DNA of 64,000 nt from Bordetella parapertussis (GTDB lineage Bacteria; Pseudomonadota; Gammaproteobacteria; Burkholderiales; SG8-41). Positions 41,889 to 50,826 of the stretch are shown piece by piece. Made by a program: the position numbers and the translations under genes. Positions within the stretch are counted from its first letter, which is position 1. Each line of letters opens with the position of its first letter. Below the pieces are notes generated by a model. The model ran no database searches, was not told the origin of the DNA, and worked only from the letters and a program-made list of their open reading frames with translations. The stretch lies in NCBI GenBank assembly GCA_945861275.1, contig CAMATZ010000005.1, positions 62,001-126,000 on the forward strand, given 5' to 3'.

Positions 41889-42756
41889 GGCAAACCAGTT
41901 TCGTGGAGCCGCGAGTTTTGGCGGTTACCCTTCACTCTTCACTCTTCACTCTTCACGCCTTTCCACCCTCACCCTCACCCTCACCCTCGCACTGCTGATG
42001 CTGGCGACTTCGACCACCGCATTCAGCGCCGAACCACAACGCCCCTCGCCCCTCAAATCCGGCCTTGAGTTCTCTGGCGCCGAAGTGCGCGCGCTGCAGC
42101 GGGACGAGTTTTCCAGCCCGGCGATGTTGTGGGCGGCGCGGGGTGAAATACTGTGGAATGAGCCGGCGGGCGCCAGCAACAAGTCGTGCGCGAGTTGTCA
42201 TCAGGACGCGCGCATCAGCATGAAGGGCGTGTCGGCGCACTATCCCAGGTATGTGAAAGCCGATTCCGGCACGGCGCGACTTACCAACATGGAAGGCCGT
42301 ATCAATCAGTGCCGCGTGCAAAACCAGCGCGCCGCGCCGCTGCGTTATGAAACGGACGAACTGCTGGCGCTGACGGCCTATGTCGGCATGCACTCGCGCA
42401 GCCTGCCGGTGACGGTGGCGATAGACGCCCAAAATCGCCTCAACTTCGAGCGCGGCAAGGCTATGTATTACACCCGCATGGGCCAGATGAATCTCGCTTG
42501 CACGCATTGCCATGATCGCAATGCCGGAGGCAAACTCCTGAACGACACCATCAGTCAGGGTCACGGCAACCCGTATCCGGCGTACCGGCTTGAATGGCAA
42601 ACCGTCGGCTCACTGCACCGCCGCTTACGCGCGTGTTTTTTTGGCGTGCGCGCCGAGCGGCCGCCGGCAGGATCGCAGGATTTGCTGGATCTGGAGTTGT
42701 TTCTGGCGTGGCGCGCGCAGGGCCTGGACGTGGAGACACCCGGTGTGCGCAGGTAG
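41875..42756 (+). CDS. soxA: Diheme SoxA, thiosulfate-oxidising cytochrome
   Basis: A 293-residue diheme SoxA if read from GTG 41875. Heme sites are CASCH (C105, C108, H109) and CTHCH (C209, C212, H213); the catalytic persulfide Cys is C254 in LRACFFGVRA. The extra Cys C146 (INQCRV) may be structural. The N-terminal 45 residues are odd: they include TLTLTLTLALLML, a signal-like stretch encoded by simple repeats. SoxA and SoxX link thiosulfate oxidatively to the SoxY cysteine. It is the last gene of the cluster; no soxB follows. Confidence 0.9.
   Translation: MKGEGANQFRGAASFGGYPSLFTLHSSRLSTLTLTLTLALLMLATSTTAFSAEPQRPSPLKSGLEFSGAEVRALQRDEFSSPAMLWAARGEILWNEPAGASNKSCASCHQDARISMKGVSAHYPRYVKADSGTARLTNMEGRINQCRVQNQRAAPLRYETDELLALTAYVGMHSRSLPVTVAIDAQNRLNFERGKAMYYTRMGQMNLACTHCHDRNAGGKLLNDTISQGHGNPYPAYRLEWQTVGSLHRRLRACFFGVRAERPPAGSQDLLDLELFLAWRAQGLDVETPGVRR
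41930..41990. repeat. CTTCACT heptamer and CACCCT hexamer tracts inside the soxA signal region
   Basis: CTTCACT occurs three times plus a partial copy at 41930-41956, and CACCCT four times at about 41963-41987. They encode PSLFTLHSS and the Thr-Leu run of the signal peptide. A change of one heptamer would shift the frame of the start relative to the mature protein. Confidence 0.85.
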
Positions 42757-42851
42757 ATTGCAAGTGCTGTTAGCGCCGGCCGCCATCAACAGCGAGAGGA
42801 TCGCAGCGCGTGCGGATTGACGGTCACAAAACACGCTTACTGAGGAAAGTC

Positions 42852-43841
42852 ATGCCGCCTGAAAAACATTTTCAAACCCTGGCACTCGCACTGTGCGTTG
42901 CGCTACTGCTGCCGTTACGCGCTCACGCGCAATCATGGAAGCCGGAGAAGCCGGTCGATATCATCGTGGGCACTACGCCCGGCGGGCCGCAGGATCGCCA
43001 GGCGCGGCTGCTGCAGCGCATCTTTCAGGAGCGCAAGCTGTTCGAGCCGCCGTCGTCGGTATCGAACCGGCCCGGCGGCGGCGGCGCGGTGGCGCTCGCG
43101 TTCCTGGCGCAGCACAAGGGTGACGCGCATTACCTGCAGGTGGTGGCGCAGCCGTTGATCAGCAACCATGTCGCGGGCCGCAGCAAGCAGCATTACACGG
43201 ATTTTTCGCCGCTGGCGATCTTTGCCGTCGAGTACGTCACGCTGGTGGTGCGCCCCGATTCGCCGGTCAAGGACGCGCGCGAATTCATCGACCGCATGCG
43301 CAAGGACCCGGCAACCTATTCGGTCGCCATCGGCACCGTGGTCGGCAACGCCACGCATTCCTCGTACGCACACGCGATGAAGTCCGCCGGCGTGGAGGTT
43401 AAACGCCTGCGTTCGGTGGCTTTCAATTCGGGGGCCGAGGGCATGACGGCGGCCATGGGCGGGCATGTCGATGCAGCGGCGGGTTCGGTGTCCACCGTGC
43501 TTGCGCATGTGCGCGCGGGCAGGCTGCGCGTGCTCGCCATAGGCGCACCGCGTCGTGGGGAGGGGGAACTGGCGAGCGTGCCGACATGGAAGGAACTGGG
43601 TGTCGATAGCGCGCAGGACTTATGGCGCGGCCTCGCCGGGCCGCCGGGTTTGACGCCGGCGCAGACGGCCTACTGGGACGCAACGATTTCGCGCACCGTC
43701 AAGGACGCGGAGTGGCTCAAAGACATTGAGCGCAACCTGATGGCAAACGTCTACAAGAACAGCGCCGATACCGTGAAGCACTGGCAGGCGGAGTACGCCG
43801 AGGTTAAGGCGCTGTTTATCGAGATGGGATTGGCGAAGTGA
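42852..43841 (+). CDS. Divergent Bug/TctC-like periplasmic receptor
   Basis: A 329-residue receptor. The start at 42852 (MPPEKHFQTLALALC) has GAGGAAAG upstream; the longer opening to 42810 overlaps unrelated sequence. The signal peptide ends RAHAQS. It belongs to the same subgroup as the receptor at 24271: WKPEKPVDIIVG, GGPQDRQARLLQR, SNRPGGGGAVALAF, GDAHYLQVV and a C-terminal NSADTVKHWQAEYAEV. It follows soxA by 95 bases in the same direction, but nothing proves a sulfur-compound ligand. Like the others it lacks membrane partners. Confidence 0.9.
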   Translation: MPPEKHFQTLALALCVALLLPLRAHAQSWKPEKPVDIIVGTTPGGPQDRQARLLQRIFQERKLFEPPSSVSNRPGGGGAVALAFLAQHKGDAHYLQVVAQPLISNHVAGRSKQHYTDFSPLAIFAVEYVTLVVRPDSPVKDAREFIDRMRKDPATYSVAIGTVVGNATHSSYAHAMKSAGVEVKRLRSVAFNSGAEGMTAAMGGHVDAAAGSVSTVLAHVRAGRLRVLAIGAPRRGEGELASVPTWKELGVDSAQDLWRGLAGPPGLTPAQTAYWDATISRTVKDAEWLKDIERNLMANVYKNSADTVKHWQAEYAEVKALFIEMGLAK

Positions 43842-43893
43842 AGCGCTATGACATGCGCTCATTCCATGAACCTCCCCGCTCAGGCGGGGACTG

Positions 43894-44058
43894 GACGCTC
43901 CCGGCTTCGCCACCCTCGCTTCGCTCTCCCTTCGGGACAAGGGAACACTTGAAGCGGAGCAGAAGGGCTGGGGAGAGCGCAGCGAGGGGGCCGAAGGCGG
44001 GAAGAGACGCCGCGTTCACGGCCTCAATTCGCGACGCACGCGTCGTGGCGTCTCTCCC
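43894..44058. repeat. Imperfect inverted repeats between receptor and CoA-transferase genes
   Basis: The 308-base gap 43842-44149 has no gene. A left arm (about 43897-43930, GCTCCCGGCTTCGCCACCCTCGC...CTC) pairs imperfectly with a right arm (about 43970-44005, GGGAGAGCGCAGCGAGGGGGCCGAAGGCGGG, in parts). A second, smaller pair (GGGAAGAGACGCC at 44000-44012 and GGCGTCTCTCCC at 44047-44058) lies next to it. They look like repeat remnants and may stop transcripts of the two convergent genes. Confidence 0.55.
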
Positions 44059-44149
44059 GTTTACCGGGTTGGATTTTAACTTTCGCTGACAGAGATCACT
44101 CCGCCCGCCGTGCAGACTCACCGGACGAGCAGGCACACGCTGGGGAAGC

Positions 44150-45379
44150 CTACTGCGTGGGGGAACTCGCCCTTACCACGCCATCGGCGAGCAGCTTGTC
44201 GATTTCCGCCGTGCTCAGCCCGGCTTCGCGTAGCACCTCGACCGTGTGTTCGCCCACATGCGGTGTCGGGCGGCGGTTCATTGCCGGTGACGCCGAGAAA
44301 TGCAGCGGCGTCCTCATCGCTCGCACTTTGCCTTCGGTCGGATGCTCTTCGATCTGGAAGAAATCCACGTCATCCAGGTGCGGATCGGCGAGGAGGCTGT
44401 CGATGGTGTGCACCGGTGCGGCGGGAATGTCGGCCTGCGTGAGCAGCGTTAACCATTCGGCGCTGGTGCGGGCCGCGAGAGCCGTTTCCATCACGTCGTA
44501 GACATCTTTTGAATGGGCAGCACGCTGCGCGCGTTGGGCAAAGCGCGGGTCCGCCTTCAATTCGGGCTTGCCGATGAGATCACAGAAGGTGAAAAACATC
44601 TTGTCGCCACCGGCTATCACGCAGATGTAACCGTCCCGGGTTTTGTAGGGCCGCCGGTCGAACATGCGATTTCTGTTTTTGGTTTTGGTGGGCGGCACGA
44701 AATAGTTGTCCCACAGGTGTTCGGACAGCACCATTTCAGCCATCATTTCGAACATGGGGACTTCGACTTGCTGTCCCTGCCCGGTGCGCGCGCGATGCAG
44801 CAGCGCGGCCAGCGTCGCATTGGCAAGATAGACGCCACAGACGCGGTCGGCCATGTTGATGGGCACAAACACGGGCTTGCCTGCGCTCTCGCTAAGCAGG
44901 GACGGCATGGCGGTGAGGCCCTGGATGATATCGTCATAGGCCGGACGCCCCGCATAACGGCCCTTGCTGCCGAATCCGACGGCGTAGCAGTAAGCGATAT
45001 CGGGCTTGACCTTGCGCACGCTTTCGTAGTCGAGGCCCAGACGCACCATGGCTTGCACACGGGCGTTATGCACGACGGCATCGGCAGTCGCGGCCAATCG
45101 CAGGAAGGCATCACGGCCCGCTGCTTCCTTGAGATTGATGGCGATGCCGCGCTTGGCGCGATTCAGCACGAGGAAGGTTTGGCCCATTCCCGGGTTACGT
45201 TGGGGGCCGGACACGCGACGCCCCTCGCCCTCGACCGGTTCGATCTTGATCACGTCCGCGCCGAGATCGCCGAGGATTTTGGTGGCATAAGGCCCGAGCA
45301 GCACGGTAGTCAGGTCGAGTATGCGCAGGCCTGACAGCGGGCCGGTGGGTGCCGGAGGGTGGCTTGGCAGCAAGGACAT
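44150..45379 (-). CDS. CaiB/BaiF family (class III) CoA-transferase
   Basis: A 409-residue CoA-transferase that moves CoA between carboxylic acids. The family start LSGLRILDLTTVLLGPYATKILGDLGADVIKIEPVEGEG (motif LGADVIKIE) is followed by NRAKRGIAINLK, the VHNARVQAMVRLGLDYESV segment and a PAYDDIIQGLTAM stretch; the catalytic Asp of the family falls in this PAYDD region. The full length of the family (about 400) is kept. The upstream enoyl-CoA hydratase stop codon abuts this start, so one operon makes and processes an acyl-CoA. Confidence 0.9.
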   Translation of the reverse strand: MSLLPSHPPAPTGPLSGLRILDLTTVLLGPYATKILGDLGADVIKIEPVEGEGRRVSGPQRNPGMGQTFLVLNRAKRGIAINLKEAAGRDAFLRLAATADAVVHNARVQAMVRLGLDYESVRKVKPDIAYCYAVGFGSKGRYAGRPAYDDIIQGLTAMPSLLSESAGKPVFVPINMADRVCGVYLANATLAALLHRARTGQGQQVEVPMFEMMAEMVLSEHLWDNYFVPPTKTKNRNRMFDRRPYKTRDGYICVIAGGDKMFFTFCDLIGKPELKADPRFAQRAQRAAHSKDVYDVMETALAARTSAEWLTLLTQADIPAAPVHTIDSLLADPHLDDVDFFQIEEHPTEGKVRAMRTPLHFSASPAMNRRPTPHVGEHTVEVLREAGLSTAEIDKLLADGVVRASSPTQ

Positions 45380-46228
45380 TCAGCGCCCCTTGAACACCGG
45401 ACGGCGCTTCTCGAGAAACGCCTGGCGCGCTTCGCGGGCGTCTTCGGAGCTTTGCAGTATGCCGCCGGCATTGGAGGTCATGACCATCGTCGTCTCCAGT
45501 GAGCTGTCCAGCGCGGCGCGCATGATGCGCTTGCCGATCCATTGCACCAGGGGAGGATTCTGTATGATTCGGTTGCACAACTCGCGGGTCGTGGTTTCCA
45601 GTTGCTCGGCGGACACCAGGTGATTCAACAAGCCCCAGGCATGGGCGCGCGTCGCGTCCAGCTGGCCGGTATAGGCAAATTCAAGCGCGCGGCCCAAACC
45701 AACCATCTTGGGCAAATAATAGGAGCCGCCGTTTTCCATGATCTGCCCCAACTGCTGGTAGCCGACAAAGCGCGTATGCTCGCAGCCCACGCGGATATCA
45801 CAGTGCAGCGCCATGTCCATCCCCGCGCCGACTGCTGGTCCGTTGATCATGGCGATGGTGGGTTTGCGTATCTGCGAAATATCGCGGTGCAGTTTGGTGA
45901 AGCCGTGAATAAAATGCTGCCGCGCATGGTCGCCGCCTTCGGGAATGTTGCGGTTGCCGGCGAAGTTTTCACCCTTCATTTCCGCGGGCGTGTCGCGTTT
46001 CATGTCGGCCCCCGAACAAAAGCCGCGTCCGCTGCCCGTCAACACAATCACGCGAATATTGGGATCATCGTCACCCGCGCGCATGTATTCGCCGACCTTG
46101 GCGACCGTTCCGTTCTCTTCGGAATTCCCGATCAACGCATTCATGCGTTCCGGGCGATTGAACTTGATCCACAGAATGCCGGAATCCTCAGGCTCGTATA
46201 GCAGGTGATTGACCAGGTTGGGCGCCAT
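45380..46228 (-). CDS. Enoyl-CoA hydratase/isomerase family protein
   Basis: A 282-residue crotonase-fold protein. It shows IKFNRPERMNALIGNSEE, then GSGRGFCSGADMKRDTP, which forms half of the oxyanion hole, and INGPAVGAGMDMALHCDIRVG, the second half. The usual catalytic Glu position in the following helix reads GYQQLGQIMENGGSYYLPKMVG. The start has AAGGAG 8 bases upstream. With the CoA-transferase just downstream it should hydrate or isomerise an activated acid. The family-5 binding protein gene is divergent and begins 187 bases away. Confidence 0.9.
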   Translation of the reverse strand: MAPNLVNHLLYEPEDSGILWIKFNRPERMNALIGNSEENGTVAKVGEYMRAGDDDPNIRVIVLTGSGRGFCSGADMKRDTPAEMKGENFAGNRNIPEGGDHARQHFIHGFTKLHRDISQIRKPTIAMINGPAVGAGMDMALHCDIRVGCEHTRFVGYQQLGQIMENGGSYYLPKMVGLGRALEFAYTGQLDATRAHAWGLLNHLVSAEQLETTTRELCNRIIQNPPLVQWIGKRIMRAALDSSLETTMVMTSNAGGILQSSEDAREARQAFLEKRRPVFKGR

Positions 46229-46414
46229 CGGATTGCTCCTTGTCGTTTGCGAGGCAGGACACAGGTGGTGCGGCCCATATTGTCACAGGAGCAGTACTGC
46301 CATCAAGCGCTGCACCGCTTCAAGGAAACGGCTGATTCGCGCAAATCCGTAAAAATCGTCCACAATAAGTTATGCTTGGCACACGCCCGTACTCCACCCT
46401 AAGGAGCAACCCGG

Positions 46415-48007
46415 ATGAATGGCATACACACCTTCGCAAGTGGCCTTGTCGTTGTTGCGGCATGCGGGTTTGCGGCCTCGGCTATCGCCCAGAAATCCGG
46501 GGGCATCCTCAAAGTACCGCTGCGAGAAAATCCGGGCAGCGTCTCCCTGGTGGAGGAATCCTCCATCTATACCAACCTGCCGTTGATGGGGGTGTTTAAT
46601 AATCTGGTGCTGTTCGACCAGAACGACAAGATTGCGCGGCTGGAATCGATCAAGCCGGATCTCGCCACCGAGTGGTCATGGAGCGCCGACAATAAAGTAG
46701 TCACGTTCAAGCTGCGCGAAGGCGTGAAGTGGCACGACGGCAAACCGTTCACCAGCGCGGACGTCCAGTGCACCTGGGACACCATATTGGAGAAGCGCAA
46801 TGCCAACTGGCGCAAGAACGTGCGCAAGGAGTGGTATCAAAACCTGAAGGAGGTAGCGGTCAATGGTCCGCATGAGGTGCGCTTCACGCTCGAGCGCCCG
46901 CAGCCGTCGTTCATGTCGATGCTCGCGGTCGGTTGGTCCGCGGTGTATCCCTGCCATGTCGATGGGCGCGTAATGCGGCAAAAGCCGGTCGGCACCGGAC
47001 CCTACAAGCTGGTGGAGTACAAGCCCAATGAGCTGATCCGGCTCGCCAGGAACACCGACTACTGGAAGCCAGGGTTGCCGTATCTCGACGGCATCGAATA
47101 CCGTATCGTTCCCAGCCAGGCGACGCGCACGCTGGCGTTTGTCGCAGGCCAGTTCGACATTACCGGGCCCGGTGATGTAACACCCGCGATCCAGAAAGAC
47201 CTCAAGGCGCAAGCGCCCAAAGCCCTGTGCGAGACCTACGCGTCGGCGGGAAGCTCTCACATCCTGATCAATCACAAGGCGCCGCAGATGCAGGATGCGC
47301 GGGTGCGCCAGGCCATTTCCCTGGCGCTTGATCGAAACATTTTTGTCGCATCTCAGCAGGGCCATGGCCGGGTGGGCGGCATCATGATGACGCCGCCACA
47401 CGGCATGTGGGGACTGACGCCGGAACAACTGGCAATCATTCCGGGCTTTGGCAAGGATATCGAGAAGAGCCGCGCGCAGGCACGCAAGCTGATGGAAGAA
47501 GCCGGTTACGGGCCCAACAAGAAGCTTAAGGTGACCTACATTACGCGCCAGGCCAATCCGGCCGTGTTAGGCGCGACGCTCGTCGCCGATCAGCTGCGCA
47601 CGATCCATGTCGAGGGAGACGTCGACCCGAAAGATTACTCGTTATTCACCGGCATGCTGATGCAAGGCACTTACACGCTGGCGTTCCACGCCACCGGCAA
47701 CGCCCTGGACGACCCCGATATCATCCTCTATGAAAACTTCATGTGCAATTCACCGCGCAACTACACCAAGTATTGCAATAAGGACGTCGAGGCAAAGATC
47801 CATGAGCAGTCGCTGACGCTCGATCCCAAAAAACGCAAAGAGCTGGTGCAGCAAATCGATATCATGCTGCAGCGGGACAACGCAAAACCAACCTTATTCC
47901 AGACCCTGTTGACGCAGTGCTGGCATCCGCACGTCAAGGGGTTCGTCAGGGGCAGCAACGGAAACTATGCGCACAATCGTTTGGAATCCGTGTGGCTGGA
48001 CAAGTGA
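46415..48007 (+). CDS. Family-5 (peptide/nickel-type) ABC substrate-binding protein
   Basis: A 530-residue solute-binding protein with signal peptide (ending ASAIAQ). It begins its mature part with GGILKVPLRENPGSVSL and carries LATEWSWSADNKVVTFKLREGVKWHDGKPFTSADV, the family-5 signature (cited in part as VKWHDGKPFTSADV). Next comes GTGPYKLVEYKPNELIRLARNTDYW, then DARVRQAISLALDR and a C-terminal DPKKRKELVQQIDIML. Such proteins feed dipeptide- or oligopeptide-type ABC importers. No ABC permease or ATPase is encoded beside it. SD AAGGAGCAACC. Confidence 0.92.
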   Translation: MNGIHTFASGLVVVAACGFAASAIAQKSGGILKVPLRENPGSVSLVEESSIYTNLPLMGVFNNLVLFDQNDKIARLESIKPDLATEWSWSADNKVVTFKLREGVKWHDGKPFTSADVQCTWDTILEKRNANWRKNVRKEWYQNLKEVAVNGPHEVRFTLERPQPSFMSMLAVGWSAVYPCHVDGRVMRQKPVGTGPYKLVEYKPNELIRLARNTDYWKPGLPYLDGIEYRIVPSQATRTLAFVAGQFDITGPGDVTPAIQKDLKAQAPKALCETYASAGSSHILINHKAPQMQDARVRQAISLALDRNIFVASQQGHGRVGGIMMTPPHGMWGLTPEQLAIIPGFGKDIEKSRAQARKLMEEAGYGPNKKLKVTYITRQANPAVLGATLVADQLRTIHVEGDVDPKDYSLFTGMLMQGTYTLAFHATGNALDDPDIILYENFMCNSPRNYTKYCNKDVEAKIHEQSLTLDPKKRKELVQQIDIMLQRDNAKPTLFQTLLTQCWHPHVKGFVRGSNGNYAHNRLESVWLDK

Positions 48008-48078
48008 AGCGCTTATGTCCCAAGCCGGCAACGCCGGCACCACACCACTTAAGGTCGTAGGGGCCGGGTAGCGGGAAA

Positions 48079-48495
48079 TTAAATCGGCGTTCGTTTGGGT
48101 GGCGGGACGCCAACCACGGCCATGCGTATCGGTTCGCTGCCATTATTGAGCAGTTGATGCTCTACAACACCTGGCGGCATATGTATGGTGTCGCCGGGCC
48201 CCACTGCCTGCTCATTGATTTCGTTGCTTGCGGTCTTCCACTGGATCACCCCGCGCCCGCTGAGTATGAAATAGATTTCCTCAAAATCCGCGGGGTATTC
48301 GACTTTGTAACCCTCTGTCGTGTATTTGGTATGCCTATGCCAATGGTGAGGGCTGTAGCCCGGACTCACTTCATCCACGTTGAAAAAGAGCTTCTCCGTG
48401 GCAAGGATTCTTTTTATCTGCCCGGCCTCTTTACCCTGGCCGCGTATATTCTGTGGCTGAACCTCATCCGACCTGACGATTTTTAGCTGCGCCAT
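48079..48495 (-). CDS. Cupin-domain protein
   Basis: A 138-residue single-domain cupin. Motif 1 is PGYSPHHWHRHTKY...EEIYFILSGRGVI, with three His and a Glu as probable metal ligands; motif 2 is GPGDTIHMPPGVVEHQLLN, with the fourth His. The start has AAGGAG upstream. It is the first gene after a convergent family-5 binding protein and lies just downstream of the CapA-like gene on the same strand. The sequence gives no clear enzyme type; it may be a small dioxygenase, isomerase or sensor. Confidence 0.88.
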   Translation of the reverse strand: MAQLKIVRSDEVQPQNIRGQGKEAGQIKRILATEKLFFNVDEVSPGYSPHHWHRHTKYTTEGYKVEYPADFEEIYFILSGRGVIQWKTASNEINEQAVGPGDTIHMPPGVVEHQLLNNGSEPIRMAVVGVPPPKRTPI

Positions 48496-48517
48496 TCAAT
48501 TCTCCTTGAACCAACCT

Positions 48518-49558
48518 CTACGTTTTTTGAATCTCCAGTTCCATGCCCTTCGCCACCAGTTTCGTACCCAGTTTGGCGCCGCGCATATTGAGCTCGCCGA
48601 GTTCCGCACCTTCCTTGGCCGGGTCGCAAAAGTAGGTTTCGTTCACATTGTTGTGGCGCACGAATTTGATCCTGACTTTGGAAATGGCTTTATTCTCCAC
48701 ACTGACCAGCCCGATCATGCCCAGCCAGTCGCCGTGCGCGATGCCGCCATGACCGGTGTGGAACGAGAAACTGCCCAGACCGTAGAGTATGGTTTTACCC
48801 TGATAAATTTCCGTCGGCAGCGAATAGTGCGGGCCGTGGCCCATCACGATATCCGCGCCGCTGTCGATGGCGGCGTGCGCGATCATGGGCATGTAGTCGA
48901 GCACGTCCTTGCGCAGGCCCCAGTGGCAAGAGGCGACCAGAATATCGACTTGCTTGCGCAGCGCAGCGACGTCGTCCTTGAACAATTGCAGGTGTTTGGC
49001 ATCGGGCCAGGTCAAAATCTCGGGCGGAATGCCGGGACGGTTCGCCGGTGGAACTTCAGGACGCGTTTTGTGCATCGGCAATTGGTATGCCGTATGCCCT
49101 CTGATGGTGGCGACGCCGGCGGTGTGCGCGGTGGCTTCGTGATTGGTGGGCCAGTAGACTGAAGTGCGCTGCAGGAAGCCATAACGCACGCCATTTTTTT
49201 CAATGATCACTGGCGCGTAGGCTGCAGCGCGATTGGCGCCGGCGCCGGTATGCCGGACGCCGATTTCGTCGAGCCGTGCAACCGACGCATTGATCGCCGC
49301 TTCGCCGTAGTTGACGTTGTTGGCGATGCCCACCGCGTCGATGCCCGCGTATTTGAGTGATTCACCCGCCGCGCCGGGCGTGGCGAAGAAACCTTCGTTG
49401 TCCCACACCTGTCCGCCCGGCGGCGCGTAGAGGCAGCACTCCATGTTGCTGAAGCGCACATCCGCCGCTTTGAATTCGTCGATGGTTTTGCGAAACGGCA
49501 CGGTCGGATCGATGACGTTCATCAGGTTGATGTCACCGGTGAGTATGAGTTGGGCCAT
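48518..49558 (-). CDS. CapA-family metallophosphatase-like protein
   Basis: A 346-residue protein of the poly-gamma-glutamate synthesis CapA family (calcineurin-like fold). It starts MAQLILTGDINLM with AAAGGAAC upstream; a longer opening to 49672 overlaps unrelated sequence. Motifs are ADVRFSNMECCLYA (here the family's NLE reads NME), SCHWGLRKD (HWG) and ADIVMGHGPHYSLP (GHxPH). It ends in a mixed sheet with SFSFHTGHGG. No signal peptide, so it acts in the cytoplasm or as a soluble form. The family hydrolyses or links phosphate or peptide bonds in capsule and related pathways; the role here is unknown. Confidence 0.85.
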   Translation of the reverse strand: MAQLILTGDINLMNVIDPTVPFRKTIDEFKAADVRFSNMECCLYAPPGGQVWDNEGFFATPGAAGESLKYAGIDAVGIANNVNYGEAAINASVARLDEIGVRHTGAGANRAAAYAPVIIEKNGVRYGFLQRTSVYWPTNHEATAHTAGVATIRGHTAYQLPMHKTRPEVPPANRPGIPPEILTWPDAKHLQLFKDDVAALRKQVDILVASCHWGLRKDVLDYMPMIAHAAIDSGADIVMGHGPHYSLPTEIYQGKTILYGLGSFSFHTGHGGIAHGDWLGMIGLVSVENKAISKVRIKFVRHNNVNETYFCDPAKEGAELGELNMRGAKLGTKLVAKGMELEIQKT

Positions 49559-49671
49559 GCGGGTTCCTTTGCTGAGGTAAGGCGAGGTACGTCCGATTCT
49601 AGTCAATAGACTATATCGGACACAATGTACGTGATTAAATCGTTTGCATTGTGGACGATGGCCGCAACCCA

Positions 49672-50826
49672 TTACGCTCCAGGGTCACGCGCCCGCAATT
49701 CAAGCAGTTGCCCGATTTTCTCCGACGCTTTCAACCCAGTGCCCGTCAGCACCAGCACCGTCGATTCATGGGGCTTGATCGCGCCGCTGGTCAGCAACTG
49801 CGTCAAGCCAGCCCCCGCGGCAGCCGATGTCGGCTCGACATAAAGCCCCTTGCGCGCGAGCACGCCGAGCGCGGCCACAATCTCGTCCTCGGTAACGGCC
49901 ACAATGCTGCCACCGGAGTTGCGCACCGCACGCAGCGCCTCGGCCACGCGCGTGGGCCTGGATGAAGCGATACCTTCGGCGATGGTCGGCGTCACTTGCG
50001 TCGCCACAAGATGTTCAACACCGGCCTGCCATGCGTTGAAGTACGGCGCGCAATTCGCAGCCTGCACGCCGAAGATACGTGGCATTTTCGCAATCTCGCC
50101 GTTGCGCACGAGTTCGCCAAAGCCGCGTTCGCAGCCGGCGACGTTGCTGCCGTAGCCCAGCGGCACGACCACGTTATCCGGCGCCTTGAAGCCCAATTGC
50201 TCCCACAACTCGTAGGCCAGCGTCTTGGTGCCTTCGGCGAAGAATGGTTGCCAGTTGTGGCTGGCATAAAAAATCTCGCGGCTCATGCGTAACGCGGCAT
50301 CGGCCACGTCCTGACGCGTGCCGCGTATGGTCAGCACATCCGCGCCGCCCGCGGCGATTTGCGCGATCTTGGGATACGACGCGGTCTCGGGCACTAGTAT
50401 GCGGCAGCGCATGCCCGCCGCGGCGGCATACGACGACAAAGATGCGCCCGCATTGCCGGATGAATCTTCCAGTACGTTGTCGATGCCTCGGCTCTTGAGG
50501 TAACTCACCAACACCGTCATGCCGCGATCCTTGAACGAGCCGGTCGGCATCATGAACTCCAGCTTGAACATCACCTGTGCGCGGTGTTGGCCGCTGCGCC
50601 ACTCGCCGCCGGTGAGCGGCGTCCAGCCTTCGCCCAGGGTCACGGCATGCTTATCGTCTACCGCGATGGCTTTGGCGTAGCGCCACACCGAGTAGCGCGA
50701 GGTTTGAATATCGCTGCGCATCAATCCCGGTGAGGGACTGAGATTGAGATAACCGCCGCTGTCGGAACACCAGCGGGCGCTGTCAAGCGGGTAGGTAGCG
50801 CCAGTGGCGGGGTCTATGTAATTCAT
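49672..50826 (-). CDS. Threonine-synthase-like PLP enzyme
   Basis: A 384-residue fold-type II PLP protein of the threonine synthase/threonine dehydratase group. The PLP Lys is in PTGSFKDRG, then DSSGNAGASLSSYAAAAGM, EGTKTLAYELWEQLG and the PLP-phosphate loop VPLGYGSN. The N-terminus resembles threonine synthase (TLGEGWTPL). It overlaps the downstream start of its upstream neighbour by four bases (ATGA at 50823-50826). Because threonine synthase is usually monocistronic or linked to hom and thrB, a catabolic lyase or beta-elimination role is more likely here; this is inference from context. Confidence 0.87.
   Translation of the reverse strand: MNYIDPATGATYPLDSARWCSDSGGYLNLSPSPGLMRSDIQTSRYSVWRYAKAIAVDDKHAVTLGEGWTPLTGGEWRSGQHRAQVMFKLEFMMPTGSFKDRGMTVLVSYLKSRGIDNVLEDSSGNAGASLSSYAAAAGMRCRILVPETASYPKIAQIAAGGADVLTIRGTRQDVADAALRMSREIFYASHNWQPFFAEGTKTLAYELWEQLGFKAPDNVVVPLGYGSNVAGCERGFGELVRNGEIAKMPRIFGVQAANCAPYFNAWQAGVEHLVATQVTPTIAEGIASSRPTRVAEALRAVRNSGGSIVAVTEDEIVAALGVLARKGLYVEPTSAAAGAGLTQLLTSGAIKPHESTVLVLTGTGLKASEKIGQLLELRARDPGA

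Noticed and set aside
48518-49558. CapA-like metallophosphatase as the missing SoxB
   Set aside because: Both have calcineurin-type folds, but the sequence shows CapA motifs (HWG, GHGPHYS) and no signal peptide, and lies 6 kb from the sox genes in another operon.
49672-50826. Threonine synthase (thrC) proper
   Set aside because: The core motifs agree, but the neighbours are catabolic PLP and hydantoinase genes, not hom or thrB, so I kept a general name.
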